64,000 nucleotides of DNA. It comes from JACCXG01 sp963834305. Lineage in GTDB: Bacteria; Acidobacteriota; Vicinamibacteria; Vicinamibacterales; 2-12-FULL-66-21. This document shows, piece by piece, positions 17,464-27,859 of the stretch (position 1 is its first letter; every line of letters begins with the position of its first letter). Location: assembly GCA_963834305.1 (NCBI GenBank), contig CAWIAX010000002.1, positions 1,984,001 through 2,048,000 of the forward strand, read 5' to 3'. The translations under genes and the position numbers were made by a program. Below the pieces are notes generated by a model that was not told the DNA's origin, ran no database searches, and saw only the letters and a list, made by a program, of their open reading frames with translations.

Positions 17464-18063
17464 TCAGGTCTGCGAGCGCTTGCCGAGCGACTCGTTGATC
17501 TGACGGGCGCGTTCGAGGTGCTTCTTGAGCGCCGGCAGCGTCTGCGCCGCCCACGCCTTCAGGTGGTCGTTCCCCGCCCCGTCCGCTTTGCTTTCGACGG
17601 CATCGACCGCCTTCTCGTGGTCGTCCACCATCGCCTTCATGTACTCGCGGTCGAACTCCATGCCCGAGAGGCTGGCCAGGCGCTCGCGCAGCTCCTTGCC
17701 ATGCTCCGTGTCGACCTCGATGCTCGCCGCTTCCACGTTCGCGCGGCTCAGCGCGGCCTTCAGCTCGTCGCCGGCCTTGCTGTGGTCCTGAACCATCATC
17801 GCGGCGAACTCTTTGACCTCGCGGTTGCGCGCCTTCTGCTCGGCTAGCTTGCCGAGCTCGACTTCGGTGCGCCCGTCGGCCATCATGTCCGCGACGAAAT
17901 CGCGGTCGAGGTTCGCGTTCAGGCCAACTGCCGTGCCCTCGGCGCCGGCGGTGCCGACTGTTGCCGGCGTGTCACGGGCCGGTTCCGTGTCGCGGTCGCC
18001 CGCGCAGGCTGTCGTGGCGGCGGCGAGGCTGAGCGCCATTGCCATCTGCTTCCAGTGCTTCAT
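17464..18063 (-). CDS. DUF4142 lipoprotein
   Basis: 199 aa. A lipobox-like end of the signal peptide (AAATTAC, Cys20) predicts a lipid-anchored envelope protein. After a disordered Thr/Glu/Pro stretch (21-45), an all-helical DUF4142 domain follows (FVADMMADGRTEVELGKLAE, VKEFAAMMVQDHSKAGDEL, HLKAWAAQTLPALKKHL). The family is a ferritin-like four-helix bundle with no settled function; it is frequent in Acidobacteria and in stress-related loci. A GAGG-rich stretch (AGGAGGTTG on the minus strand) precedes the ATG as a good ribosome binding site. Confidence 0.88.
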   Translation of the reverse strand: MKHWKQMAMALSLAAATTACAGDRDTEPARDTPATVGTAGAEGTAVGLNANLDRDFVADMMADGRTEVELGKLAEQKARNREVKEFAAMMVQDHSKAGDELKAALSRANVEAASIEVDTEHGKELRERLASLSGMEFDREYMKAMVDDHEKAVDAVESKADGAGNDHLKAWAAQTLPALKKHLERARQINESLGKRSQT

Positions 18064-18165
18064 TGATCTGCAACCTCCTCCATGAACATTCGTCCAGGGA
18101 GGACCTCTTGCAAACCATGGTGCCTGAGCAGCAGTCCTCCTGCTGAGTCCCGGCCGCCAGCCGGG

Positions 18166-19755
<1,590 letters not shown>

Positions 19756-19761
19756 GATCGG

Positions 19762-19767
19762 ATCGTA
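19762..19767 (-). promoter_or_regulatory. Candidate -10 box of thiC (leaderless)
   Basis: TACGAT on the minus strand, 6 nt before the ATG, in the 38-nt gap after rlmI. Weaker match than the others. Confidence 0.35.
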
Positions 19768-19793
19768 CAGCAAATACGCCGGCCCGGCAGCGA

Positions 19794-20978
19794 CTATCCG
19801 AGCTTCCGGAGGATGAAGCACTTGAGGTAAAACGTCTCCGGCACCGTCAGCAGGACGGGGTGATCGCGCCCCTGCATCCGCTTCTCCACCACCGCGACGT
19901 CGGCGCGGGCGTCAATCGCCGCCTGGGCGATGACCTCGGCAAAGGCCGCCTCGCTGACGTTGTACGAGCAGCTGCAGGTCACCAGGAAGCCGCCCGGCGC
20001 CAGCAGCTTGAGCGCGCGCAGGTTGATTTCCTTGTAACCGGACAGCGCCTTGGGCACTGCCGCCTTGTTCTTCGCGAACGCCGGCGGGTCGAGGACGATG
20101 GCGTCGAAGCGCTCGCCGCGGCGCTCGAGCTCGCGCAGCTCGTCGAAGACGTTCATCGCCCGCGCCTCGACGGTCAGGCCGTTGCGCCGGGCGTTCTCGC
20201 GGATCTGCGCCACGGCGGTCTCCGAAATGTCCACGGCCAGCACCTCGCGGCACCGCGGCGCCAGCGCCAGCGCGAACCCGCCGTGGTAGCTGAAGGCGTC
20301 GAGCAGCCGCCCGTGCGCGTACCCGGCCGCCGCAGCGCGGTTCTCCCGCTGGTCGAGGAACAGGCCGGTCTTCTGCCCGTGGTGGAGGTCCGCCAGGTAG
20401 GTGACCTGCCCCTCGCGCACCTCGACGGCCTCGGGCACCTCCCCGTAGAGCACCTCCACCGTCTGCTCCAGCCCTTCCAGCTGGCGCACCCGGGGATCGT
20501 TCCGCGCCAGGATGCCGGTCGGCGACACCAGCTCGACCAGGAGCTCCGTGATGAGCGGCATCGCCCGATCGACGCCCTGCGACAGCGCCTGCACGACCAG
20601 GTAGTCGCCATACCGATCGACAATCAGCGATGGCAGGAGGTCGGCCTCCCCGTGCACCAGCCGCCAGGCGGTCGCGTCGATGGCCAGGCCGGCGCGGAAG
20701 TCGATGGCCTGCCGGAGCCGCTCCCGCCACGTCCCGGGCGTCGGCGGCTCGGCCCCGCGCGTGAACATCCGGAGCGTGATCTCCGACCGGTCGCTGTAGA
20801 GCGCGTGCCCGATCGTCCGCCCGCGGCTGTCGAGAACGCGGACGACGTCGCCCGGCCCGGCCGAGGCCTGGACGATGTCGGACCGGTAGATCCAGGGGTG
20901 GCCGTTGCGGATCCGCTCGTCGCCGCGAGCGCTGATCCGGACCGCGGGTACGTCTCCGGCTGCTGGCTGTGCGCACAT
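19794..20978 (-). CDS. rlmI: Class I SAM-dependent rRNA methyltransferase, RlmI family
   Basis: 394 aa. An N-terminal PUA domain (residues about 10-80: RNGHPWIYRSDI, GHALYSDRSEITLRMF) binds RNA. A linker domain and a Rossmann methyltransferase follow, with LDAFSYHGGFALALA (SAM loop), VLAVDISETAVAQ, VLDPPAFAKNK and LVTCSCSYNVS. The last includes the Cys used by m5C-type relatives. Expected to make 5-methylcytosine in 23S rRNA (E. coli C1962 equivalent). The frame runs open much further upstream, but the ATG at 20978 lies just before the PUA domain and clears the divergent rpiB promoter. Confidence 0.9.
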   Translation of the reverse strand: MCAQPAAGDVPAVRISARGDERIRNGHPWIYRSDIVQASAGPGDVVRVLDSRGRTIGHALYSDRSEITLRMFTRGAEPPTPGTWRERLRQAIDFRAGLAIDATAWRLVHGEADLLPSLIVDRYGDYLVVQALSQGVDRAMPLITELLVELVSPTGILARNDPRVRQLEGLEQTVEVLYGEVPEAVEVREGQVTYLADLHHGQKTGLFLDQRENRAAAAGYAHGRLLDAFSYHGGFALALAPRCREVLAVDISETAVAQIRENARRNGLTVEARAMNVFDELRELERRGERFDAIVLDPPAFAKNKAAVPKALSGYKEINLRALKLLAPGGFLVTCSCSYNVSEAAFAEVIAQAAIDARADVAVVEKRMQGRDHPVLLTVPETFYLKCFILRKLG

Positions 20979-20988
20979 TGTTGATGCA

Positions 20989-20996
20989 GCTATAAT
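20989..20996. promoter_or_regulatory. Overlapping divergent -10 elements, rlmI/rpiB
   Basis: GCTATAAT. The plus strand gives an exact TATAAT (20991-20996) ending 9 nt before the rpiB ATG. The minus strand gives TATAGC (20989-20994) 10 nt before the rlmI ATG. The start codons are only 27 nt apart, so the two promoters share DNA and would compete. Confidence 0.5.
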
Positions 20997-21005
20997 TCCA
21001 CAGAC

Positions 21006-21452
21006 ATGAGGATCGCGATCGGCGCCGACCATGCAGGATTCGCGCTGAAGCAGCATCTGGTCGGCACGCTGACGCGGCTCGGGCACCACGTGGACGACCA
21101 CGGCACGCACAGCACCGAACCGGTGGACTACCCCGATATCTGCGCCAGCGTGGCGCGGGCGGTCGTCGAACAGCGGGCCGAGCGCGGTGTCGTCATCGGC
21201 GGCAGCGGGCAGGGTGAGCAGATGGCCGCCAACAAGATTCCGGGCGTCCGGGCGGCGTTGTGCAACGACCTCTACACCGCCCGCATGTCCCGGGAGCACA
21301 ACGACGCCAACGTTCTGTCGCTCGGCGGCCGCATCGTCGCCCCCGGCCTGGCCGACGAGATCGTGGCGCTCTGGCTGGGCACGCCGTTCGCCGGCGGGCG
21401 CCACCAGCGGCGCGTCGAACAGATTGCCCGGCTCGAGAAGGCCGACCGGTAA
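21006..21452 (+). CDS. rpiB: Ribose 5-phosphate isomerase B
   Basis: 148-aa RpiB/LacAB-type isomerase linking ribulose-5-phosphate and ribose-5-phosphate in the pentose phosphate pathway. Hallmarks are IGADHAGFALKQHL, DYPDICASVARAV, VVIGGSGQGEQMAANK and ALCNDLYTARMSREHNDANVLSLGGR, with Cys at about residue 86 as the expected acid/base residue. The glyA ATG follows 19 nt after the stop, with a GGAG between them. The rpiB-glyA order is frequent in bacteria. Confidence 0.95.
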   Translation: MRIAIGADHAGFALKQHLVGTLTRLGHHVDDHGTHSTEPVDYPDICASVARAVVEQRAERGVVIGGSGQGEQMAANKIPGVRAALCNDLYTARMSREHNDANVLSLGGRIVAPGLADEIVALWLGTPFAGGRHQRRVEQIARLEKADR

Positions 21453-21471
21453 GCAGGAGCAAGCCGAACCT

Positions 21472-22746
21472 ATGACTACGACCACCACCCCGGCCAGCAC
21501 CCGCTGGCGCTCGCTCGAGGACACCGACCCCGACATCGCCCGCGTCATTCAGCAGGAGATCCGGCGGCAGAACAGCGGACTGGAGCTGATCGCGTCGGAG
21601 AACTTCGTCAGCCAGGCGGTGCTCCAGGCCGCCGGGTCGGTCCTCACGAACAAGTACGCCGAAGGCTATCCGGGCAAGCGCTATTACGGCGGCTGCGAAC
21701 ACGTGGACGTGGCCGAGTCGCTGGCCATCGACCGCGCCAAGCAGCTGTTCGGCGCCGAACACGCCAACGTGCAGCCCCACTCCGGGGCGCAGGCGAACAT
21801 GGCGGTGTATTTCACGCTGCTCAAGCCGGGCGACACCGTGCTCGGGATGAACCTCGCCCACGGCGGGCACCTGACGCACGGCCATCCGCTCAACTTCTCC
21901 GGCAAGTTCTACACCATCGTCCCTTACGGCGTGCGGCAGGACGACGAGCGGATCGATTACGAGGAGCTCGACCGGCTCGCGCGCGAGCACCAGCCGAAGA
22001 TGATCATCGTCGGCGCCAGCGCCTACCCGCGGGTGATTGATTTCGAGCGGATTGCGAAAACGGCCACTGAGGTCGGGGCGCCGGTCGTGACCGACATGGC
22101 GCACATCGCCGGGCTGGTGGCGGCGAAGCTGCATCCCAGCCCGGTGCCGCACTCGGCGTTCGTCACGACCACGACGCACAAGACGCTGCGCGGGCCGCGC
22201 GGCGGCATGGTGCTGTGCCGGGCGCAGCATGCCAAGGACCTGGACCGGTCGCTCTTCCCCGGCGTCCAGGGGGGACCGCTGATGCACGTCATCGCCGCGA
22301 AGGCGGTTTGCTTCAAGGAGGCGCTCGACCCTGGCTTTGCCGACTACCAGAAGCAGATCGTGGCCAACGCCCGCCGCCTCGCCGGCGCGCTGTCGTCGGC
22401 CGGCTTCCGGCTCGTCTCGGGCGGCACCGACAATCACCTGATGCTGGTGGACGTCTTCTCGAAAGGCCTGACCGGCAAGGTGGCCGAGGCGGCGCTCGGC
22501 AAGGCAGGGATCACCGTCAACAAGAACGCCATCCCCTTCGACAAGAACCCGCCGATGGTCGCCAGCGGCATCCGCATCGGCACTCCCGCCGTCACCAGCC
22601 GCGGCATGCGCGAGCCGGAGATGGACGCCATCGCCGAGTTCATCACCCGCGCGCTGGCGACTCCCGAAGACGAGGCGGCGCTGGCCATGGTGGAGCGGGA
22701 AGTCGAGACGCTGTGCCGGAAGTTCCCGCTGTATCCGGACGCGTAG
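21472..22746 (+). CDS. glyA: Serine hydroxymethyltransferase
   Basis: 424-aa PLP enzyme that interconverts serine and glycine and supplies methylene-tetrahydrofolate. It shows IASENFVSQAVLQAAGS, NKYAEGYPGKRYYGG, NVQPHSGAQANMAVY, and the PLP lysine in TTTTHKTLRGPRGG (about residue 237). An ATG with CAGGAGC upstream was chosen over an open frame that extends back into rpiB. The next gene starts inside its 3' end, a 34-nt overlap. Confidence 0.97.
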   Translation: MTTTTTPASTRWRSLEDTDPDIARVIQQEIRRQNSGLELIASENFVSQAVLQAAGSVLTNKYAEGYPGKRYYGGCEHVDVAESLAIDRAKQLFGAEHANVQPHSGAQANMAVYFTLLKPGDTVLGMNLAHGGHLTHGHPLNFSGKFYTIVPYGVRQDDERIDYEELDRLAREHQPKMIIVGASAYPRVIDFERIAKTATEVGAPVVTDMAHIAGLVAAKLHPSPVPHSAFVTTTTHKTLRGPRGGMVLCRAQHAKDLDRSLFPGVQGGPLMHVIAAKAVCFKEALDPGFADYQKQIVANARRLAGALSSAGFRLVSGGTDNHLMLVDVFSKGLTGKVAEAALGKAGITVNKNAIPFDKNPPMVASGIRIGTPAVTSRGMREPEMDAIAEFITRALATPEDEAALAMVEREVETLCRKFPLYPDA

Positions 22747-24734
22747 CGCTCGCGGCGGCGGTCGCCGAGGCGCTCGCGACCGAAGGACCGCTCGCTCGGG
22801 CCATCCCGGCCTTCGAGACGCGCGCCGCCCAGCTCGCCCTTGCCGGCGCCGTCTCCCAGGTCTTCACCGAGGGTGGGATCCTGCTCGCCGAGGCGGGCAC
22901 CGGCACCGGCAAGACCCTCGCCTACCTGGTGCCGGCCATCCTCAGCGGCCAGCGCGTGCTGGTCTCGACCGGCACCAAGAACCTCCAGGAGCAGATCTTC
23001 TTCAAGGACCTGCCGGTGCTCCGCGAGGCGCTGGGCGTGCCGTTCACCGCGACCTGCATGAAAGGGCGGGGCAACTATCTCTGCCTGCAGCGCTTCGAGT
23101 CGTGGCGCGACAGCGGGGCCTTCAAGTCGGTCACCGACACCTACCACCTCAGGATGATCGGCGAGTGGGCGCGCCACACGGAAACGGGGGACCGCGCCGA
23201 GATCGAGGACCTGCCGGAAGACGCGCCGTTCTGGGGGGACATCTCGGCGAGCGCGGAGAACTGCATCGGCAGCGACTGCCCGCGCTACGGTGATTGCTAC
23301 GTCACGCGCATGCGCCAGCGTGCCGCCGAATCCGACGTGGTCATCGTCAACCACCACCTGCTGTGCGCGGACGCGGCCGTCCGGCAGAACGCCTACGGCG
23401 AGGTCATCCCCGATTTCCACTACGCCGTGGTGGACGAGGCGCACCAGCTCGAGGACGTCGCCACGCAATACTTCGGCCGCGCGGTCAGCACCTACCGCAT
23501 CGAGGATCTGGCGCGCGATCTCGAGCGCGCCGCCAGCGGCAGCCTGATGCCCGACCGCGACAAGGCCGACGACCTCGGCACCGACGTCGGACGGATCCGC
23601 GATCACGCCCGGACGTTCTTCGCGACGCTGCAGCGCCTCCGCGGCGACAGCTATGGCGCGGCGCTGCAAGACAGCCGCATCCGGATCGGTCCGGCCGACA
23701 CGGCCCTGGCCGCCGACGACGGGCTGGCGCTGATCGGGGCGCTCGAGGCGGCGGAGGCCGACGTCGCGCTGGCGAAGGATGTGCCGGAGGAAGTGCTGGC
23801 GCTCGCCCGCCGGGCGCACGAGGTGCGCGACGACCTCAAGTTCCTGCTTCGCGCCGACGACCTGGCGTTCGTCTATTTCCTGGAGGTGCGGGGCCGCGGC
23901 GTCCACCTGCGCGCGGCGCCGGTGGACGTGTCGGCGATCGTCCGTGAGGTGCTGCTCGAGCGGATGACCGGCCTGGTGCTGACCTCCGCCACGCTCACCG
24001 CCGATGGCTCGTTCGACTACCTGCGCAGCCGGCTCGGCGTCCGCCACGCCGAGGAGGTGCGGCTCGACTCGGAGTTCGATTACGCGCGCCAGGCCATCCT
24101 CTACCTGCCGCGCAAGATGCCGGACCCGCGATCGCCGCAGTTTGCCCAGGCTGCCGCCCGGGAGATTGTCGAGATCCTGAAGCGCACGGAGGGGCGGGCC
24201 TTCGTCCTGTTCACCAGCTATGCCGTGCTGCGGGAGGTTCGCGCCACGGCGGAAGCGGAGCTCAGCTATCCGATCCTGGTGCAGGGCACGGCGCCCCGCT
24301 CGGTCCTCCTCCGCGACTTCAAGGCGACGCCGCACGCGGTGCTGCTGGCGACGTCGAGCTTCTGGCAGGGGGTGGACGTCGTCGGCGAGGCGCTGAGCTG
24401 CGTGATCATCGACAAGCTGCCGTTCGCCTCTCCCGGCGACCCGATCGTCGCGGCGCGGATCGAGGCCATCGCCGCCCGCGGCGGGTCGGCCTTTGGCGAG
24501 TACCAGATTCCACTCGCCGTCCTGGCACTCAAGCAGGGCCTGGGCCGGCTGCTCCGCCACCGCCTCGATCGCGGCGTCCTCGCCATCCTCGATCCGCGGC
24601 TCCGGACGATGGGCTACGGACGGCGGTTCCTGGGTTCCCTGCCGCCCGCGCCGGTGACCTACAGCCTCGCCGACATCGAGCGGTTCTTCGCGCGGGGGGC
24701 CGCCGCCGACGCCGGGTCAGCCGCCGGCGTCTGA
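22713..24734 (+). CDS. ATP-dependent DNA helicase, DinG/YoaA (XPD-like) family
   Basis: 673-aa superfamily 2 helicase of the iron-sulfur group. Walker A AEAGTGTGKTLAY (about residue 65), DEAH-box VVDEAHQLEDVA, four Cys for the 4Fe-4S cluster (TCMKGRGNYLC and NCIGSDCPRYGDC), motif LTSATLTADGSF and the late motif QGLGRLLRH are all visible. The start is a GTG at 22713 inside glyA; it is the nearest valid start before the conserved helicase sequence. Acts on 5'-3' unwinding of forked or R-loop DNA in its relatives. Convergent with, and overlapping by 18 nt, the next gene. Confidence 0.9.
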   Translation: MPEVPAVSGRVALAAAVAEALATEGPLARAIPAFETRAAQLALAGAVSQVFTEGGILLAEAGTGTGKTLAYLVPAILSGQRVLVSTGTKNLQEQIFFKDLPVLREALGVPFTATCMKGRGNYLCLQRFESWRDSGAFKSVTDTYHLRMIGEWARHTETGDRAEIEDLPEDAPFWGDISASAENCIGSDCPRYGDCYVTRMRQRAAESDVVIVNHHLLCADAAVRQNAYGEVIPDFHYAVVDEAHQLEDVATQYFGRAVSTYRIEDLARDLERAASGSLMPDRDKADDLGTDVGRIRDHARTFFATLQRLRGDSYGAALQDSRIRIGPADTALAADDGLALIGALEAAEADVALAKDVPEEVLALARRAHEVRDDLKFLLRADDLAFVYFLEVRGRGVHLRAAPVDVSAIVREVLLERMTGLVLTSATLTADGSFDYLRSRLGVRHAEEVRLDSEFDYARQAILYLPRKMPDPRSPQFAQAAAREIVEILKRTEGRAFVLFTSYAVLREVRATAEAELSYPILVQGTAPRSVLLRDFKATPHAVLLATSSFWQGVDVVGEALSCVIIDKLPFASPGDPIVAARIEAIAARGGSAFGEYQIPLAVLALKQGLGRLLRHRLDRGVLAILDPRLRTMGYGRRFLGSLPPAPVTYSLADIERFFARGAAADAGSAAGV

Positions 24735-25202
24735 CCGCCGCCGCCCGTGCTTGGCGTCGTGGCGGTCGTCCGCCTCGTCGACGGAGTGCGAGGACGAGAT
24801 GTCGCCGGCCAGGCGGGCCTTCTCGACCAGCCGCTGATAGTGCTCGTGCAGGACCTTGAGGTCCTCCTCCGACAGATCCTCGACATCGATCAGCCGGTTG
24901 CTGGCCCCTTCCATCGCGGCCACCAGTTCGTTCAGCTTGAGCTGAATGGCGAGCCCGTCCTTGTTCTGGGTGCGCTGGATGAGGAAGACCATCAGGAAGG
25001 TCACGATGGTCGTGCCCGTGTTGATGACCAGCTGCCAGGTGTCGGACCACTGGAAGATCGGCCCGCTGACGCCCCAGACGATGATGATCGCGAGCGCCGT
25101 GCCGAAGCCCCATTTGCTGCCGGTCCAGCGCGTGACCGCCGACGCCAGCCCCCCTGCCGCCTGTGTCTTCCGTACCCGCCGATGCCTGCCGTGTCTCGCC
25201 AT
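24717..25202 (-). CDS. Low-affinity iron permease family protein
   Basis: 161-aa small membrane protein of the Fet4-like family. Residues about 10-75 hold two membrane helices (WGFGTALAIIIVWGVSGPIF and VINTGTTIVTFLMVFLIQ), followed by the diagnostic RTQNKDGLAIQLKLNELV. The C terminus is acidic and His/Asp-rich (SSHSVDEADDRHDAKHG). Bacterial members are short and their transport role is untested, so function is by family only. The ATG with AGGGGG upstream (MARHGRH) was chosen over an upstream extension. Its end overlaps the helicase gene on the other strand. Confidence 0.85.
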   Translation of the reverse strand: MARHGRHRRVRKTQAAGGLASAVTRWTGSKWGFGTALAIIIVWGVSGPIFQWSDTWQLVINTGTTIVTFLMVFLIQRTQNKDGLAIQLKLNELVAAMEGASNRLIDVEDLSEEDLKVLHEHYQRLVEKARLAGDISSSHSVDEADDRHDAKHGRRRSDAGG

Positions 25203-25433
25203 CCGTTTCCCCCTGGCGGATGATACGCCGCCGGGCCGGGCAGCGGGCGCGCCGCAGGGCACCGGGCCTGCCCTGCACGGCCCCGGGCCGGCTCAGGAGC
25301 GGCTGCCACTTCGTGTACACTGAGCACGTTGCGGACAGGCGAGCGCGGCGTGTCGAGGCTCGTTCCGGGGCCCGCGCGACGCGGTCCCGGGCGCACGCGC
25401 CCGGCCGTGATTTCACGTCAGACGGAGGTTACG

Positions 25434-26405
25434 ATGCAGGGCGCAAGGATCCGCCGATCGGTGATCGCAGGGATGGTGCTGCTTGGACTGGCGCTGGTGG
25501 CAGGGCCGGCCGCTGCGCAGACGGGACAGGTCAGGGGCAAGGTCGTCGACGCCAAGAACCAGCCGGTCGACGGCGCCACCATCGACATCGAAGCCACCGA
25601 CGGGATGGGCCGGAAGTACCAGGTCAAGTCGAATCGCCGCGGCGAATTCGTCCAGATCGGGCTCCAGCCCGGCCAGTACAAGCTGACCGCGAAAAAAGGG
25701 GACCTCGCCGACATCCACGAGCAGCGCATCGGGCTCGATGCCGCCGAGGTCAACTTCACGCTGCGCCCGGGCGGCGCCGGCGGCGAGATGTCCGACGAGG
25801 AGCGCAAGAAGGCCGAGGCGCGCGTCGCGGCGGTCAAGGGCAACTTCGAGGCGGGCGTCAAGGCGAGCAACGAGGAGAAGTACGACGAGGCGATCGCCAA
25901 GTTCAACGAGGTGCTGACGCTCGCGCCGAAATGCCTCGAGTGCTACACCAACATCGCCGCCATCCATATCCGCAAGCAGGAGTACGACCAGGCCGAGGGG
26001 GTCTACAAGAAGGTGATCGAGATCGCCCCCAACTCCGCCGACGCGTACAACGGCCTCGCCACGGTCTACAACGCGCAGAAGAAGTTCGACCAGGCGGCGG
26101 AAGCCAGCGCCACGGCCCAGAAGCTGGGCGCCGCGGCGCCGGGCGGCGCGAGCGCGTCTTCGGTCTTCAACCAGGGGGTCATTGCCTGGAACGCCAGCAA
26201 GATTGCTGATGCCAAGAAGGCGTTCGAAGAGGCCATCAAGCTCGATCCGAAGATGGCTGACGCCCACTACTGGCTCGGCATGGCCAACCTCAACGAGGGC
26301 AAGATGCCCGAGGCGGCCACCTCGTTCGACGAATACCTGAAGCTCGCCCCGACGGGCCAGTACGCCGATCAGGCCAAGGGCATCCTGACCCAGATCAAGA
26401 AGTAA
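25434..26405 (+). CDS. Secreted carboxypeptidase-regulatory-like/TPR protein
   Basis: 323 aa. A signal peptide (residues 1-28, GMVLLGLALVAGPAAA-Q) is followed by a beta-sandwich CarboxypepD_reg-like domain (about 30-105, GQVRGKVVDAKNQPVDGATI). Next comes a helical spacer, then about five TPR units (about 125-320; for example NEEKYDEAIAKFNEVLTLAP and ADAHYWLGMANLNEGKMPEA). Likely a periplasmic scaffold. GGAGG precedes the ATG. This domain pair is common in Acidobacteria, but no specific role is known. A strong hairpin follows the stop. Confidence 0.85.
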   Translation: MQGARIRRSVIAGMVLLGLALVAGPAAAQTGQVRGKVVDAKNQPVDGATIDIEATDGMGRKYQVKSNRRGEFVQIGLQPGQYKLTAKKGDLADIHEQRIGLDAAEVNFTLRPGGAGGEMSDEERKKAEARVAAVKGNFEAGVKASNEEKYDEAIAKFNEVLTLAPKCLECYTNIAAIHIRKQEYDQAEGVYKKVIEIAPNSADAYNGLATVYNAQKKFDQAAEASATAQKLGAAAPGGASASSVFNQGVIAWNASKIADAKKAFEEAIKLDPKMADAHYWLGMANLNEGKMPEAATSFDEYLKLAPTGQYADQAKGILTQIKK

Positions 26406-26411
26406 GAGAGA

Positions 26412-26448
26412 GTCCGGGGTCCGGTCCACGCGGACCGGCCCCCCGGAC
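26412..26448 (+). terminator. Strong hairpin after the TPR gene, no U-run
   Basis: GTCCGGGG-T-CCGGTCC pairs with GGACCGG-CC-CCCCGGAC around a 4-nt loop. No T-tract follows. It lies just before the yggS GTG, so it may be an inefficient terminator or protect the 3' end of the TPR mRNA. Confidence 0.4.
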
Positions 26449-26457
26449 ACTCCACCA

Positions 26458-27168
26458 GTGGCGCCATCCTCACCGATCGCGGACAATCTGGCGGCGGTCC
26501 GCTCGCGGATCGCGGAGGCGGCCCGGCGCGCCGGCCGCGATCCCGCCGCGATCACGCTGATTGCCGTCTCCAAGACCTTCGACGCCGGCCACGTCCGCGC
26601 GGCGTGGGACGCCGGCCAGCGGGACTTCGGCGAGAACAAGGTGCAGGAGGGGGAGCGAAAAATCGCCGACACCCCCGACCTGGCCGGCCTGCGCTGGCAC
26701 CTCATCGGCCACGTCCAGTCGAACAAGGCGAAGAAGGCGGCCGCCGGCTTCTCCACCATCCACACCGTCGATTCCCTCGACCTGCTGCGTCGCCTCGATG
26801 CTGCCGCCGCTGAGCGGGGCAGCCGCCCGGACGTGCTCATCCAGGCCGACCTCGCCGGGGAGACGACCAAGTTCGGCGCGCCCGAGGCTGAGGTTCCGGA
26901 CATCGTCCGCGCCGCGGCCGCCGCCCAGGGCGTGCGCCTCGTGGGACTGATGCTCCTGCCGCCATGGAACGACAATCAGGAGGAGACCCGTCCATGGTTC
27001 GTCCGGCTCAGGACGCTCCGGGACCGCCTGGTCGCTGACGGCGTGCCGGCCGGGGCGCTGCGGCACCTCTCGATGGGCATGAGCCATGATTTCGAGGCGG
27101 CCATCGAGGAAGGGGCGACAATGGTGAGGGTCGGGACCGCCATCTTCGGGAAGCGCGATCCGCACTGA
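26458..27168 (+). CDS. YggS family pyridoxal phosphate-binding protein
   Basis: 236 aa, fold III PLP protein for vitamin B6 homeostasis. IAVSKTFDAGHVRAAWDAG carries the PLP Lys (about residue 38). DFGENKVQEGERK, WHLIGHVQSNKAKKAA, LSMGMSHDFEAAI and EGATMVRVGTAIFG are family signatures. GTG start. A DivIVA gene follows 46 nt later; yggS next to divIVA is a common arrangement near division genes, though the usual yggT is missing here. Confidence 0.93.
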   Translation: MAPSSPIADNLAAVRSRIAEAARRAGRDPAAITLIAVSKTFDAGHVRAAWDAGQRDFGENKVQEGERKIADTPDLAGLRWHLIGHVQSNKAKKAAAGFSTIHTVDSLDLLRRLDAAAAERGSRPDVLIQADLAGETTKFGAPEAEVPDIVRAAAAAQGVRLVGLMLLPPWNDNQEETRPWFVRLRTLRDRLVADGVPAGALRHLSMGMSHDFEAAIEEGATMVRVGTAIFGKRDPH

Positions 27169-27214
27169 CACGCGGCCCGCCGGATCGGGCCGCCGCAAGG
27201 AGAACGAGGACGCC

Positions 27215-27838
27215 ATGGACGAACGACAGCCCCTTCCGGGCAGCACGTCGGCTGCTGCCGCGGGATCGCCGCCGGTCGAGCGGCACATGCGGGTCGCCCC
27301 GCTCGACCTCAAGCATCAGCGCTTCAAGACGGTGCTGCGCGGGTTCGACAAGACGGAGGTCGTGGCCTTCCTCACGGAAGCCGCCGACGACTACGAGCAC
27401 GCGCTGCGCGAGCTCGACCGGTTGCGCCAGGACCTCGGGAAGGTCGAGGCCATGCTCGGGGAACACCGCGACCGGGAGGCGAACCTGCGCAACACCCTGC
27501 TCACCGCGCAGCGGCTGGCCGACGACATGAAGGAAGCCGCGCAGCAGGAAGCCAGGCTGGTCGTGAAGGAGGCGCAGGGGCGGGCCGACCTGATCATCCA
27601 GCATGCGCAGATCCGCCTCGAGGAGGTCGAGCGCAGCATCAACGAGATGCGGATGCGGCGGCGGGACGTCGAAACGACGCTGGAGGCGTCGATCCAGTCG
27701 CTGTATCACGCGCTCGAGTTCGTGCGCGAGCAGGACCGTCCGGAGGAGAAGCTCCTGCTCCATCGCCCGCGGCAGGCCGAGACCCCGCCGGCGCGGCCGG
27801 CCGGGGATGCGCCCCGCGCGGCGGACGAGCGCGGCTGA
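27215..27838 (+). CDS. DivIVA-domain protein
   Basis: 207 aa. The N-terminal DivIVA membrane-curvature motif sits at residues about 26-55 (APLDLKHQRFKTVLRGFDKTE). A long coiled coil covers about 60-170, rich in Glu/Arg/Leu heptads, and the tail is Pro/Ala-rich. DivIVA proteins recruit division or polar factors. Located after yggS with a GGAG ribosome site (AAGGAGAACGAGGACGCC before ATG). The exact partner is unknown. Confidence 0.87.
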   Translation: MDERQPLPGSTSAAAAGSPPVERHMRVAPLDLKHQRFKTVLRGFDKTEVVAFLTEAADDYEHALRELDRLRQDLGKVEAMLGEHRDREANLRNTLLTAQRLADDMKEAAQQEARLVVKEAQGRADLIIQHAQIRLEEVERSINEMRMRRRDVETTLEASIQSLYHALEFVREQDRPEEKLLLHRPRQAETPPARPAGDAPRAADERG

Positions 27839-27859
27839 CCGCGGCGGCGTGGCGCGGCG

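Noticed and set aside
19756..19793. TPP riboswitch upstream of thiC
   Set aside because: Only 38 nt separate thiC from rlmI and no conserved THI-box sequence is seen.
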